DNA of 64,000 nt, from NCBI RefSeq assembly GCF_027580225.2, contig NC_073357.2:43424001-43488000 (forward strand). Reading direction: 5' to 3'. The translations under genes were made by a program, and so were the position numbers. Shown in pieces: positions 1 through 12,316 of this stretch. Source of the DNA: Misgurnus anguillicaudatus. Taxonomy: Eukaryota; Chordata; Actinopteri; Cypriniformes; Cobitidae. The first letter of the stretch is position 1; the number at the start of each line of letters is the position of its first letter. The notes below the pieces were generated by a model, which made no database searches, had not been told where the DNA came from, and saw nothing but the letters and a program-made list of their open reading frames with translations.

Positions 1-2300
1 CAGGCACACAGCTGGCATCGGCGACTTTCCATTAGGCATCTGAGTGGCCGCCTCGCTGGTGGGAGGACCCGCACTGGGGCCGCTTCCTGGGGAACACAAT
101 ACTAGTTTCATCTCCCCTCTGAATTTGTTGTGTGTTTTGAATTTATTAATCATTGATTTTAATGCGTGCCTCTTGACAGTGGCAGCTACCCATGCATTAA
201 TTAATTCCTGAGATCCTCTTTTACAAAATGGCATTTAGAAACAATGCAGGGTCGGCCAGGGTTGCCTCTGACCTATAAAGAGATGTGCTGAATGCAAAAT
301 GTCAAAATTTGCTTTTATTTGTTCATCGTTGTGGCGCTTCTTCAAAGGTTTTATTGGCTCTTTTTATGTCGATAGCACTGCGATATAAAGCCCTATTTTT
401 CTCCTCATTGAAATACCGGTAAATAAAGTTCTTTATGATTTCGCTGCACTTAGCAAGGTCGGAGGCTCAGGCGTTTCGTTGAAATGCTTCTTAAACGCCG
501 CACCTGCTTTGCATGTGCTTGCCGTCATTTGCCAAGCAGTCAATCCTCAATGAATTGTTGGTCTTAAGTTGCGAAGAAAGGTGCTTTGCTCCCGACAATA
601 GCTAGACTGTGTTTATCCGTTCAGGTCTTAAAGAAGAATGTTTAAAAAATTGCCCTCGGTGAATTGTGTGGATTAAAAAGACAGATTAGATCTCAAAGGA
701 TGCATAAGGGAGCCGAATTTGAATTTGGAGCCGGATTTGAATGCATTCAAAGTCGTTTTATTTTTTTATTTATTGAAGAAGGGGGAAACACTTATTCATC
801 CATTTAAATGAGTAAATAGTCTGTGTGGTTGAAAAGATAAAAGCTGCGCTCGTAATCCGTATTGACACTCAGAGATGCGTAAAGGAAGATTCCTAAGACC
901 TTTGACGCCGAATGGCCCTGATTCACATTCAAGAGGCAGACCTAATGCTAAAGATTTCCTGACAGATTTCTTTCATTGATCAGGACATGTTGCTAGTGAG
1001 CGAATATTCCGGAAAAGACCTTTATGAGTGCGTTGAGTTCCCAGGTGCTGATGGCACTTACGTCACATAGCTAGATTGTATCTGATGGGCTTATGTTGCA
1101 GAACAGTGGGGGCCACACAGTTGTCCCGATACAAAAGCCCTGCAGATGTCTTCAGAATCATACGTTGTTCTCTCTGGATAATTTAACAGCATTAACGCGA
1201 GGAAGATTCTCCCTGAAAGTTTTCAGCCAGTCAATGATTTCAGGAGAACCGATATATCACCTATTTGTATAATCACAGGCAACCATTTTCACAGTGCGCC
1301 TGTCCTCACCGTTTTCTCCTCTTGTGTGTTTAAGGACCCCCTAAGGTCCGCCAGCTACAAAGCCTAAGTGATACCGCCCTTTCTTTCCCCTCTTCGTCTC
1401 TAAAGAGGGAAGAACAGAGGCATGGTGTTAGAGAGAAAGACCATCGATCAGTACTGATCGTTACACGGCCCTGCACGCTGCCTCACATTGTTTTTTTATC
1501 TTGTCTCTCAAGCAGGGTGAACCCTTGTTGCCATGGCATCCCCCACACATTGGCGATGACACTTCAACTCTTTAGCTTAATGATCTCTTGGCTGATGGCC
1601 TACTTGTCGGGTTGACTCGAGGAGGATTTTTGAACCTCTAGCATAACCATAACATCTCCCCATACAAGCCATTTCCACTTTAGTTTTACAAAAACGGGAA
1701 AGCACCCCTACATTGAATATTTATTTTGTTCACATTATTCCGCGCGAGTGAGTAAAATCGTATTTTTACATGAAAAGAAGCCAATTTCTTTTCATTTGCC
1801 GTCTTTTTGTTTTTTAGTCATTACTTTAAAACCGTCGCTGTGTTGGCAGTTCAGAGTAGGGTGAAGGATTACCATTCGTATAAATAGCTGGCGTTGATTT
1901 GGCAAAAAGAGAGACTTCTCTGTGTCATTATGGAGACAGAAAATCCTAATTTAGAAATGTGAACAAAAACGCTGAGCGTTCAATTCAATTCAGTAATCCT
2001 CCATATTGCATGAAATCAGAGGTGTCGTGTTACAATACACAGTTTAAGTCAGTGTGGAGATGGAGACAAAAGGTAGTGCCTGGAGCCATATCATGATGTA
2101 CTGAGCGAGAAAATGTGTTCTTAGTCAGTGTTTCATTTCATCTTATTCAATTTTTTTCATATTTGAAAGTAACCTCTCTGTACCTTTTTATTGCAATATA
2201 TGTACAGAACTCATTTAAATGTATGTGGTTAAGGCCTTTAATATTGAATCAGAGACACAGAACCATGGATAGGCTTTCATTAATGAATGTATTTTCCTTT
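1..2300. other. Gene-free, non-repetitive DNA
   Basis: I see no gene, no terminal inverted repeats and no recognisable teleost repeat here. The sequence is mixed in composition with scattered T and A runs. No open frame is long or codon-like. Confidence 0.5.
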
Positions 2301-2321
2301 TCTCTCTCTCTCTCTCTCTCT
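2301..2321. repeat. (TC)n microsatellite
   Basis: About ten uninterrupted TC dinucleotides followed by a longer pyrimidine-rich tail to about 2342. Confidence 0.9.
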
Positions 2322-3209
2322 TTCCCTCTCTGTTTCTTTCTCGTGTCTCTCAGGCGTGCCTAATCGTACATGACTTTGAGGAGATGATGTGTGCTACAAT
2401 CCCAGCACGTTGTATTTGAATATGGACAAAAACAGATCAGACATTAGCCAGTGCTATTGATCCTCAAATAGGGGCCGAGCTGTCTGTTTTGAACGCTGGC
2501 GCCCGGTCGATCCCATCTGACCTACTGTTCACAAGGTAAAAAAAGAAAACAAAATGGAGAAGATTCTGTTCATAATTGGGTTGCGACAGCGGTTGCTATT
2601 TTCATTGATGTAAAGGCTCATCATCTTCGATAACCAGGATCACAAGACAGATATTTCAGCCTCTGTTTATTCAGCTCCATTGTCTTAGCTAATATTACAC
2701 AATGAATGATATATTTCTCTTCCATGTAGTTGATACAGGCTGCTTATTGTTCATATTGTAGATATACATTCAAGGGCAATTAATGTTGACATACATTTAT
2801 AACTATTACGGATATAGATTAACGACCCTGATAACCAGTATTTATAAAAGCAATTAGATGACCCCTTTTATCAAACTCTCTTAAATACAATAATATAGCA
2901 TATTAATGATAGACAGTGCAGGTCTATAGATTATAAATGTGACTGGTGTTATAATGGTTATTATTTCTATTAGATAGAGCAGAAGCAGGAAAAGTGCCTC
3001 TCTTTCTATTTCTCTCTTGTCTATTAAAAAAAGCTAAATCCACTCATTATTTCAGATTCAAAAGTCTACTTGCTGTCCCAGTGGCAGGGGATTTTACATT
3101 ACAGCTTTGCGTTTTGTAAATCTTGAGTCAGCTTGAGCTTTGCTCGTTCATTGCAATAGGTTTTAGAAAATATATGGTTTATTAATAATAGAAAAGAGCT
3201 AGCTTTAGC
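2322..3209. other. Gene-free AT-rich DNA
   Basis: AT-rich sequence with no supported gene, RNA or recognisable mobile element. Confidence 0.45.
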
Positions 3210-3826
3210 GCGGTAGCGCTCACGGCCACTCTCCGTTCGACTCGGGTTTTACACACAATATTAATCAGACTCGGGACCTGGAGTAATTAACTATGACTGA
3301 CCCGGACCCGACTGACCATTTCAAATACAAACCCGGAACCATATGGGCCGCAGGTGCTCCGTAAAGTCCTCTAATGGTAAAACTTTGCTCAAGTTCAGAA
3401 ACATAAAGGATACAATGTGACACGAGCTTGTTCGCGTAGCATCCCAATTCATTGAGAAACAGAGCACGTGAACGCACACCGAACTCATTATGTCGCACAC
3501 AAAATGTCATTATTAAAGAGTGTCATCATCACGGAAAAACAAAAAAGACAACATTTGATGCCAGATTTACTTGGGCACTTGTTAACCTGTGCAGCGCTGC
3601 ACAGCAATGTGTGGGGAAACACTGTGACAAGAGTGTGCAGGCGTCAGTGTGACTTCGACGCGCCATCTATGGAAATACTGAGATAAACTCATTTCAGGAC
3701 GATAGTAACGCGACGTTAAAAAAAAATATATATATGAATCGATTTTTGGAATTCTATGAATCGATTCTGAATCGGCAATGCTTGAATCGCGATTCAAATG
3801 TGAATCGATTTTTTTGCACACCCCTA
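3210..3826. mobile_element. hAT-like non-autonomous element remnant, right end preserved
   Basis: The right end reads GCACACCCCTA (3816-3826), the reverse complement of the TAGGGGTGTGC terminus common in teleost hAT-type short elements. Just inside it, 3736-3810 carries repeated ATCGATT-type palindromic blocks typical of such subterminal regions. The left boundary is not resolved; 3210 is where the sequence changes character. No transposase reading frame is visible. Open frames in 3265-3690 are short and shared across several frames, so they look incidental. Confidence 0.5.
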
Positions 3827-3845
3827 ATAGGCAAAACATATTTTA

Positions 3846-4081
3846 TAGACCATTTCAAATGATGTAAACAACACTGGTCCAGAAACACCTCCTGTCTCAG
3901 TTTGTGACTGTTTTTTTATTATTTCACATATATCATTATCTTTAAGATGTTTGTTTAACTTTTTGATTCAGTTCTATATGTTCTGTTGGTTTTATTTTAT
4001 CCCAACGTTTATCTAGTGTTAAAAAACTAAAACAGGAAGTGCTTCTGGACCAGTAATGTTTACATCTTTTGAAATGGTCTA
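3846..4081. mobile_element. Short inverted-repeat element (MITE), family 1, copy 1
   Basis: The termini TAGACCATTTCAAA and its complement form inverted repeats extending roughly 45 bp, including CTGGTCCAGAAACA-type sequence near each end. TA dinucleotides flank it at 3844-3845 and 4082-4083, consistent with a TA target duplication as in Tc1/mariner-type insertions, though these are short enough to be chance. A second copy lies at 19657-19878. There is no coding capacity, so it would have depended on an unlinked transposase. Confidence 0.8.
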
Positions 4082-4284
4082 TAGATTTGCAATGAAGGCT
4101 ATATTGGGTGAATGGATTATTTTCCAAATGTGTTTATTTTGGATGGATCATTTTTCCAGCTAACAATTTTATATTCTGCTTATTTTGTATAGTGTCGTGG
4201 GATGCTTGAGCCTGTCTTGGCACATCTTAACTCAAAAGCAAATATTTGCAATCAGACATTTGAAAATGACACTTAGTAACTTAA

Positions 4285-4778
4285 TTCTTTCCCTACGATT
4301 GACGAGTTACCTTGTCAATTAAGAAAAAACACTTCCATGCCAATGATGCTTTCCTGGTGAGTTTTTACGGTAATCTGTAATTCTGCTATTATCCACTAGA
4401 TGGCGCTCTTACCCAATTTATAAAAAGTGAAGCAAATTTTTTTCAACATTTAAAACTCTGTTTATGTTTTGATAACCATTCTGAATCTGATATCTAACAA
4501 AATTTGTTTATAAAAATGCAATTATTTCAGCATTTTGCTCAACATTTCGTATTTTTTAAGAAACCAACCCATATTTAAGAGGTTATAAAAAGAGAACAAA
4601 TGTTGTTTCCTGTTTTTTTTTGTTTAGTAGTTAGTTTGAAAGCAGAGGGTCTGTTCTTTCATTTGATATATTTTTATGTTTAGAAGAAAACTTTCCTGGA
4701 AGGCATTTTGTGAAACGTTTGTAAAAATCACAAAAAAATTATGGCGGGCAATTGAGAAAAAGGCTGTCGGGGAATGAG
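4285..4778 (+). mobile_element. TTAA-flanked DNA element, family 2, copy 1
   Basis: Starts with CTTTCCCTACGATTGACGAG-like sequence, ends with CGGGGAATGAG, and is flanked by TTAA at 4281-4284 and 4779-4782. The same ends and interior recur at 21151-21631 and, reversed, at 24586-25020. Shared internal landmarks are a CCACTAGATGGCGC block, a GCAGAGGGTCTGTTC block and a CTGGAAGGCATTTT block. TTAA target use is known for piggyBac and Kolobok superfamilies; I cannot tell which applies. No transposase is encoded. Confidence 0.8.
4393..4406 (+). promoter_or_regulatory. CTCF core-consensus match inside a transposon
   Basis: CCACTAGATGGCGC fits the published 14-bp CTCF core consensus CCASYAGRKGGCRS at every position. 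It sits inside TTAA element family 2 and is repeated at the corresponding place in copy 2 (21224-21237). Occupancy cannot be judged from sequence. Confidence 0.5.
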
Positions 4779-4782
4779 TTAA

Positions 4783-5491
4783 TGCCATTTAATATGTATA
4801 ATATAAATAATATACCCATATTATTTTTAGCAAGTAAAAACAAATCTCCCTTAACAAAATGCTGTAAATAGAAAATCGGTTTACATTCCTGGAGACGTAG
4901 TATTTCATTTGAATGTGGAAATACACAAAGCATTTCTCTGTGCTTTTATAAGTCTTCATGCATGCCTAATGTAGGCCACCTGATTTTTTACTAGCTGTTG
5001 TTATTTATGTTTGCGTTTTAAAGTTGTCCAAGCATGCATCTTTAAATTTCAGTCCTTCAGCTTCTGCCTGATGTGATGTAAAATAAAAGTGCTATAAAAT
5101 ATGCCTTCTGACAGCATAGGCAAAGATTATTTAAAGCCTACTGGTAAGTTCCTTTGTATCCTTTAGTATGAACACTGTTGTTCTGGACTTCACAGACTGT
5201 AGCAAAATGTTTCACTTTAGAAAATCATGGCTTAAACCCATTTTTAAAATGCTGTGATATATTGCACCTGTAATGCGACTCCCTTTCATTGCTTTATTGC
5301 AGTGCCCATTTGCACACCCAAAATGAGTTACACCTTAATTTCTCCTTGTGCATCAAACCTTCTTATGCAGTCCATTACGCGTCACTATTTTCAGCATCTT
5401 GTGCTGTGTTTTTAAGACACCTTGGGTCATGTTAGAAATGGCTTAACCTAGTGACCCCTATGTTTGGTGACAGTTTGGTGAGGTTTGATAC
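4783..5491. other. Gene-free AT-rich DNA
   Basis: No gene or recognisable repeat seen between two mobile elements. Confidence 0.4.
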
Positions 5492-5834
5492 GTTACTGTG
5501 CATTCACATCGCCACCGGCGAGAGCATCAATAAAAGCTCTGGCTGCCCTGCCAACGGCGCTAAAGAAAAGGTGTAGTGGACGCTGTGACGCTCTAATGCA
5601 TTCTCTGAACTCCTCTCTGGCGGAGGTTTCTGCCTTCCTATTGGTTGCCGCCGAACATTTCTGCCTTCCGATTGGTTGCCGCCGAACCGCGTCATAGCTC
5701 ATTACCATAAAGTTGAGCTGATTTTCCTCGACGCTCACGCTGTACATAATCGCTGCGCCGGAGCTCTTATTGAAAATGAATGACTTCCAGCCACTTTGAC
5801 GCTCTCGCCGGTGGCGGTATGAATGCACAGTAAC
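5492..5834. mobile_element. GC-richer MITE with about 40-bp terminal inverted repeats
   Basis: The left end GTTACTGTGCATTCA...CACCGGCGAGAGC is mirrored by the right end GCTCTCGCCGGTGGCGG...GAATGCACAGTAAC. The interior is GC-richer than its surroundings and holds a 31-bp tandem duplication (5627-5688). Long open frames on the minus strand across it (for example 5493-5828) arise because the palindromic, GC-rich sequence lacks stops; I do not read them as genes. The next element begins at its right edge. Confidence 0.8.
5627..5688. repeat. 31-bp tandem duplication with inverted CCAAT motif
   Basis: Two near-identical 31-bp units (5627-5657 and 5658-5688), each containing CTGCCTTCC and ATTGGTTGCCGCCGAAC. 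They differ at a few positions. ATTGG is the inverted CCAAT-box pentamer. The duplication is internal to the MITE at 5492-5834. Confidence 0.85.
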
Positions 5835-6253
5835 AGTTTAAAAAATGTGCTGTAGTTATGGAGCTGTTTGCCAGTAACTTACTGTAGATTTAAGTGTATG
5901 TTATTTACTGACAACAGTTTGTTCAAAGGCAAATGAACATTAAATATTAACAAGTCTTAGTCTTTACAGAAAAACTATAAAATAAAAGCCTCATGCAAAG
6001 CATTCTGGGAACCAGAAATCCTCATCAATCTTTTTCTGTTTTTTCCTTCAGATATTCCCAGAATGCTTTGCACTAGGTTGTTATTTTATAGTTTTATTCT
6101 GGAAAGATAAAGACTTGTTAATGTTTAATGTTCATTTTAACTTTGAACAAACTGTCGCCAGTAAAATAACATACAGTACATTTAAATCTACAGTATGTTC
6201 CTGGCAAACAGCTGCCAGCAATACTGTAATTTCTACAGAAATTTTTAACAGTG
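5833..6253. mobile_element. Foldback MITE of the CACTGTAAAAA type, family 3, copy 1
   Basis: Nearly palindromic over its whole length: GCCAGTAACTTACTGTAGAT near the left mirrors ATCTACAGTATG...GCCAGCAATACTG near the right, and central AAGCATTCTGGGAA pairs with TTCCCAGAATGCTT. The right end is AACAGTG. Other copies are at 18409-18816 and, with a shortened centre, 21896-22073. No coding sequence. Confidence 0.8.
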
Positions 6254-8260
6254 TACTTCAAGCTTGAATTGTTTTGATAGACCCATTCATTTTCTTAATA
6301 TCACAGTGAATTCACCACCCTCCTGAAAGCATAAATGCTCTTTCATATAGGTTTTCTTTTGGACCGCTTTCTGTGTAAGGTGCGAGTTAAGGGCAGTGCC
6401 GCTTTCTCTACCCTCCCAAACTCTTGCGATTTCCAGAGCTGCTTTTTAAAAGTTATGAATAGTCTGTCAGGCTGCAAGTCAAATAAAGTCAATAAGGAAT
6501 AACTTCTCCCATTACTATTTGAGGCAGTTAGATGATGGATCCCCTGCATTTACTGCTAAGCACTATCTAAAGCACTTATACCCACTTTTCAACCCCCAGA
6601 CAAGGCAAAAGTAAGCTTCACTTTTTATCTGCTTTTATCTCTGTGCATACTTGCCTCCTTTAAAAAATCCGTTTTACTATTTTATCCTCCCATAATGTGA
6701 TATAGTGAGCCAAGCACTTCCTGCATATCATAAGGTATTGAAAGGTACAATTGAATTAGACTAAAGAGCTTTGAAGAATGGAGGGTACTTACATTGGCGT
6801 TTTTTGCTGTAAATTGACACTGAAATGGTCTGTCTCACGCCCTCTCAGATGGATAACTTGCATATTAACTGGCTTGCAGCAAATCGTGTCAAAATGGGGC
6901 AGAATGCAGTAAATGAGATATCTATCGTTACAGATCGCATTTCCTCTCATCAGTGGCCTTCTTTATTTCCTCACTCCTGTTAATGGGAGTTTATGACGTT
7001 TGCCGATGACCCGACCTTGACTCCCCCTCCACGGTAAATGTACTTTGTTCCACAGAACCAGCGCACAGTTAGTATCCACCAAATGAGGCGTGTAATATGT
7101 GTTGCAAAACATCTCGCTTCTGACACCTGTGAACTAGTTAAATCAAAGGGCGGAAGCGTACGACTCCTGTTCATACGTTTCTTCTTTTCTTTGAATTTGA
7201 TGTCTTCCAGCTTATATTTTTCAGAGTCGTAGACTTAATCGGGCCCTCTCTCATATTGAAAGTGTCTGGGAATATCTAACGTTCCCAAAAAAGAAAAGCT
7301 TTGAATATACATGTGATTAATAATTCATTCCATACTTTATTCCCCTTTGAAAGTTATTATGCAGAATAAATATTTCATTCGAGAACATATCTTACATGAC
7401 AAGTGCGCCAAGACAAGGGATAGTAATGGCACACGGTTTGATAAGTCTGTGTAGGATTGCAGTTTGAGAGTTGGGGGGTTGAAATCATTACGCTCTCTTT
7501 CTTTACAAATATAGCATTCTCTATGTTTGGTCATTTCTCATGAATGAATTCTCTTTTCCGACTTCTTTTACATTGTATTATTAGTTAGCTTGAGTCAAAC
7601 CATCTTCCCTCGTCAAGTTATTCTCAGCTTTCGATAGCACAATCTGTAACGGTGCACCTTTCATGGTGGTAAATGTGACAAGGGCTCGTTCTGATTGAAC
7701 TTGTCTGTTGATATCTGTCTTACACCTTCTGATGCATCTGTCTTTCCTCCTCTGCCTCTTCGTCTCCATCTTCTCTCTCTCCCCCATTTCCTGATGTGCC
7801 GCAGAGAGACACAATTATCCACTTCATTTGAGTCGCCGTGATAATGGTTGGCCCAGCCCTCTCGGGGAAATAGGTAGCAGTAATTGTGAATGGTGTAATG
7901 AGTGTGGAATTGTGAGCGTGCTGGGTGACACCATTAGAATCGACCCGCTCCTGACCTCAACCCCCAACAACAAGTGAGACCCCCCAGCCCTCAACGCACA
8001 GCAACTGCACCGCAGCCATTTCGCGTCTCGGACAATTAATCCAAGCCTTCCTTCCATTTGTATTCCCACTGTTCCTCTTCTTCTTACCTCCTCTTCAGTA
8101 TGAATTTTGACACACTTAACTGGGCTTTTATCAAGTGGCGTGCAATAAATCAGACATGGTGTGACTTTTCGAGTTTTCACTTTAAAGCTGGGTTTCCATG
8201 AATGTAGGGATCATCAGTGTATATGTTGTCCAGACTTAAAAAGTTGAATCAAACCCTTAA
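6254..8260. other. Gene-free, mostly non-repetitive DNA
   Basis: No gene or clear mobile element. Open frames of up to 118 codons (7824-8180, minus) have no recognisable domain, no codon-use support and overlap frames on the other strand. Confidence 0.45.
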
Positions 8261-8582
8261 GGGATAGTACACCCATTCTGTTATCATTTTCTCATTCTCA
8301 TAGTGTTTTAAATCTGTATGAATTTCTTTTTTCTGTTGAACACAAAAAATGATATTTTGATAAATGATGGTAAGCACTAGCTTACTGTTACTATTGACTT
8401 CCATAGTAGAAAAAACAAATACGATTTAATAAAATTGGTATTGTCAATTGTGTGCTTTCCATCATTTATCAAAATATCTTTTTGTGTTCATCAAAATAAA
8501 ATAAAAAAACTTGTACAGGTTTAGAACAACATGAGGGTGAGTTAATGATGACAGAATGTTAATTTTTGGGTGAACTATCCCT
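8261..8582. mobile_element. Angel-like short inverted-repeat element
   Basis: The left end GGGATAGTACACCC and right end GGGTGAACTATCCCT are inverted, and both are abutted by TTAA (8257-8260 and 8583-8586). The interior is foldback: ATGATATTTTGATAAATGATGG mirrors CCATCATTTATCAAAATATC, around a short centre near 8400. The termini match the widely dispersed cyprinid sequence that I recall as Angel (non-autonomous). Another copy, interrupted, is at 35398-36347. Confidence 0.85.
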
Positions 8583-8666
8583 TTAATATAATGGGCATTT
8601 GTATATTAGATGTTAGTTTAAAAAAGTGAATTCTTCCTCATAAAAGAAATCAGAGATTCCACATTA

Positions 8667-9318
8667 GTTTACATGCAACCAAAAATCCATTTGTAATCGT
8701 CTTGATGGCTGAATTGTATTGAAAAGCCTTCATGTAAACACCTTAATTGATACGATTGAGGTTGATCAGATGCAAAAAAAAAAATGGGTGGCTGGTGTAC
8801 TCAATCTGTGATCCGATCAGCAGGAATAAAGTACATGTGTGCTTTCATAACATTAGGGTACATAAAGCAATCCCAAGCCTTTTGAAAATTGTGTTTTCAT
8901 TGCCTATATCTGAAAACTTCTTTTTCTCCAGCTTAGCTTTGTACATCCAGAGATGAGAGATGCTGTGCACTTGGTGAAGTTGCCAAGTCCTTTTTTCGAG
9001 TTCAGATTTGGGCAACTGTTTAAACGGTCTCAGTGGGTTGTTTTTCCTGCGGGTTAAAGATGAAAGGATTTTGTTCATTAGTTATTGGTATTTAAGCTGT
9101 GAATAGTCATTGGGATGCTTTTAGTTTAGTTTTGAATGTCCATTGTGATGGTTTTAATACGCAAAGTTGGCAACCCTGTTTGGTACGGATTGTACATAGA
9201 ATGTACATGTATCAGATTTGAATCAGATTGCAATGTTTAGGGTGCATGTAAACTGTATTGTCGTAACATTCAATCGTATTAAATTCAGTCGGATTGACAA
9301 AATTTTGTGTATGTAAAC
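8667..9318. mobile_element. Probable non-autonomous DNA element with GTTTACATGC ends
   Basis: The left end GTTTACATGCAACC and right end GTATGTAAAC are inverted. Inside each lies an inverted run of TGTAATCG-type and AATCGTATT-type sequence, and a second ATGTAAAC lies at about 9246. Ends are imperfect and no convincing target duplication was found. No coding sequence. An older insertion into a similar repeat is possible. Confidence 0.45.
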
Positions 9319-9577
9319 ATAGCCACTGCGACACGTAGATTTTAGTATTTAAAAAAAAAAATTTTTCAGGGTTGCGTATTATATTTAAAATATTAAAAAA
9401 CGTCAATGCCTATTAAAAACTTCAATATGAATCAGCCCTAGCAGACCTTGCTAAACAATAGAGTACAGGAAGCGGTTAATAGGAAGCGGTTAATAGGTTC
9501 AACTGACCACTAAGTGCCTCTTAAAAAATAATAATATCAATACATTCATCAAAGTGTAATTTGAACTGTAATGTTTT

Positions 9578-9859
9578 GGTAACACTTTACAATAAAGTTG
9601 TATTTGTTAACATTAGTTAGTTTATTACCTTACATACATTGAACAATACTTCTACAGCATTTATTATTATAATGTTAATGTCATGTTAATTTTATCATTT
9701 ACTAATAAATTTTTGACTATTAAAATGTATTAATTAATTGACATTAACTAACATTAACAATGATTAATAAATGCAGAAAAACTTATTTTGCTAATTGTTA
9801 GTTCATTTTAGCTAATGCATTTACTAATGTTAACAAATACAACTTTATTCTAAAGTGTT
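9578..9859. mobile_element. hAT-like MITE with perfect 8-bp target duplication, family 4, copy 1
   Basis: The termini GGTAACACTTTACAATAAAG and CTTTATTCTAAAGTGTT are inverted, and the interior TTAACATTAGTTAG is mirrored by CTAACATTAAC/ACTAATGTTAAC blocks. AATGTTTT occurs directly at both edges (9570-9577 and 9860-9867), an 8-bp duplication typical of hAT insertions. A related copy is at 47585-47827. No coding sequence. Confidence 0.75.
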
Positions 9860-9921
9860 AATGTTTTTAATATGCAAATAAAATCTTCTTAAGTACTAAA
9901 ATCTTTTGGCATCTTTAAAAA

Positions 9922-10269
9922 AGGGCTCAACGCAAATAATGTTTATACTGGCCCCGTCGGGCCAGTGGTTCAGGTTTTCACTTGTCCTGCCAAAATGTTC
10001 ACTGGCCCCAATAAAAAATGTCAGTGTCACATATTTAAAAATAAGGCTCCCAACTTTTCTGCTTTGCCTGTAAACTGACAGCAAACTGTTCAAAATATTG
10101 CATTGTTTCTTTCATCGTGTTTTACCCAAGTAAATGTCTGCTTCCAAATTGTTAAATAATATACATTGATGAAAATATATTTTAGTGACTGAGGGTGAAG
10201 CACTGGCCCGATCAGGCAAGTGACAATACTTTTTACTTTTTACCAGGCAGTCCTTTATGTTGAGCCCTG
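9922..10269. mobile_element. hAT-like MITE with AGGGCTCAAC ends
   Basis: The left end AGGGCTCAACGCAAA is inverted relative to the right end TTATGTTGAGCCCTG. Subterminal CTGGCCCCG/CACTGGCCCGATCAGG blocks are related. No target duplication is visible. No coding sequence. Confidence 0.6.
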
Positions 10270-12050
10270 AACTTATCATTGTTTGTATCTTTGACCCTTT
10301 CTGGAGAACCCAGTATTTTCTGAGTCATGCAAAAAATGTAACCTTCAAGTCACAGCCATTTTTACATTGTACTCAATTTTTTTATAGTATTACAACGAAA
10401 ATCTTAAAAAATGAGTGTGATCTCTATGAAATAATCTTTAACAAATGTCTGTAGAGGCTATGGGTTATGGCCTAATTGCCTCACAGGAAACAGGAATACT
10501 GACAGTGGGTGGCATATAAGCTACAGGTTAATACTAGTTGCTTGTGAAGAAAAGAAGATGGTTCCCCTCCCTCTAGCCTCCATTTAAACCTGCTGCTGGG
10601 TCTCGATTACCTTTACCTTCTGAAAGATCCTCCCGCTGCTCTCAGCTGCACACTACTTGTGTAAGTGGAAACGTGTTAGATCTCACCGTTTGAGTAGCTT
10701 GCACGTTACCCAGAAGTTCTGACACCCTTGCACCTGCGAGCAGACAGGTGAGCTCAGCGCAGCAACGTGCCCCAATTATCCACCGTGGTAGTGCGTCAGT
10801 GAGCGATCTGGCTGGAGCGAACAGCGGGGTGCTGAGAAACGGCAGGGGTCCTCCTGACCTGAGGTGCTATTAATCTGGGTGCAGAACAGCTGAGAAACAG
10901 CTCCGCTCGTGTGTTTGATGAGCCGCTTATCACGGAGCCCTGCTGCTTTTGAGTGCCGATGTGTTGGGCTCTCTTTTTAAAATGCTTTGTATTAATTAAC
11001 CCCCTACCCACGACTCCCCTGTTCCGGTTGCTCTCTGCTTAGCTTTTGTTCTTACTGTACCAAGTTGAGGTAAGCAACACTTTGCTGGGAAGAGTGATGC
11101 TTTCTAGATCTTCTGCATGAGTAGAACCTGTGGCTTTTCGCTCGGAGGATTCAAGTCGTTATACTGCCCGGCCTTTAACTAGCAAACATGACATCGTTGC
11201 CAAAGCGGTTTGTCTTAGTGGTCCCAGTTTCATTTCAGGATTATATAGCCGCCTTTCAGTGCATTTCATTTGAAAGATTTCTCAAATCCTCCAGCGCTTG
11301 TATTTTTTACATCCAATTATCATTAAATTGTCATTAAAGAACAGTGATTGGGGTTAGTCAGATGCTTGAGCCATTCACATAATTTCATATTCCTTTTGCT
11401 CAGCAAAACAGCTTTTGCTTGTGTGGAATGCTTTTGTGAACCAGGGCCATTTTCACAGCATTAATTAAGGACAGACAACAGGGCCTGTCTTGTAAAACTC
11501 AGCTGTGCACTTAAACCAGCTGTCGCAAAGCTGACATCAGTGTCTTAAATCCCCGCAGAGCAGGCCAACAGTGACAGTGTTGTGGAAAAAATGTCCTTTT
11601 GGAGGAAAGCATGATGTAGTCTTAAAGTAAAGCCGTGGCATCTTGTGGCAGCCACTAGCCTTTTCGTTTTTAATGAGAAGTCCATATCTGATTACGAAGA
11701 CACTGATATCCGGCAAAACCTCTGTGTCATGAATAGAAATACTATGAAACTGGAATTAATGTGTGACCTTTGTATAATAACATTTAATTTTGACTGTTTG
11801 AACGGAAGCTTAAAGGTGATCTGGACTGGCCTATGAGAGCTAAAAGAGATTTTCGCTATAAAATTGGTTTCAAAGAAAGGTGATGGAAATTCCACCTGTG
11901 CAGTTAAAAAAAATAATGAAAATAACTTTTATTTAGTTGTAGATGAAGTTATGGAAATGATAAAGAGGAAACGACTCTCTATCCTTTCTATAACTTCATA
12001 TGTGAGCTGGACTCACAGCGTGGTGTGTCAAAACATGTGCAAGCGAGCAT
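10270..12050. other. Repeat-poor gene-free block
   Basis: No recognisable repeat or gene. The stretch 10560-11600 has higher complexity and GC than its surroundings, without exon-like splice pairs that I could support. Confidence 0.4.
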
Positions 12051-12054
12051 TTAA

Positions 12055-12280
12055 AGGCAGGGTGCATGATTTTTGATAAACACATGAGTCGGGCCGAGTA
12101 CCGAAACACACTTGTAGCCAGCAGTAAGGGGCGTGTCTACTAACCGACATTGTTGCCTGGGTTGCGTATGTGTGGGGCGGGTCTGTCAAAAGAAGTGCCA
12201 GATTCTATTGGGGTAGGGGTGTGTTTGTTAAGGTGAATTCAGATATCAACATTTGCTTTCAGAGATCATGCACCCCGCCT
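12055..12280. mobile_element. TTAA-flanked MITE with AGGCAGGGTGCATGAT ends
   Basis: The left end AGGCAGGGTGCATGAT mirrors the right end ATCATGCACCCCGCCT, and TTAA lies at both edges (12051-12054 and 12281-12284). The 226-bp interior includes GGGGCGTGTC. No coding sequence. Confidence 0.8.
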
Positions 12281-12316
12281 TTAAGTGTAACTCTTCTGTC
12301 TGACTTAACTCTAAAC

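Noticed and set aside
5493..5828. 111-codon minus-strand frame
   Set aside because: It covers almost exactly a palindromic MITE, and the overlapping frames reflect its GC content and internal duplication.
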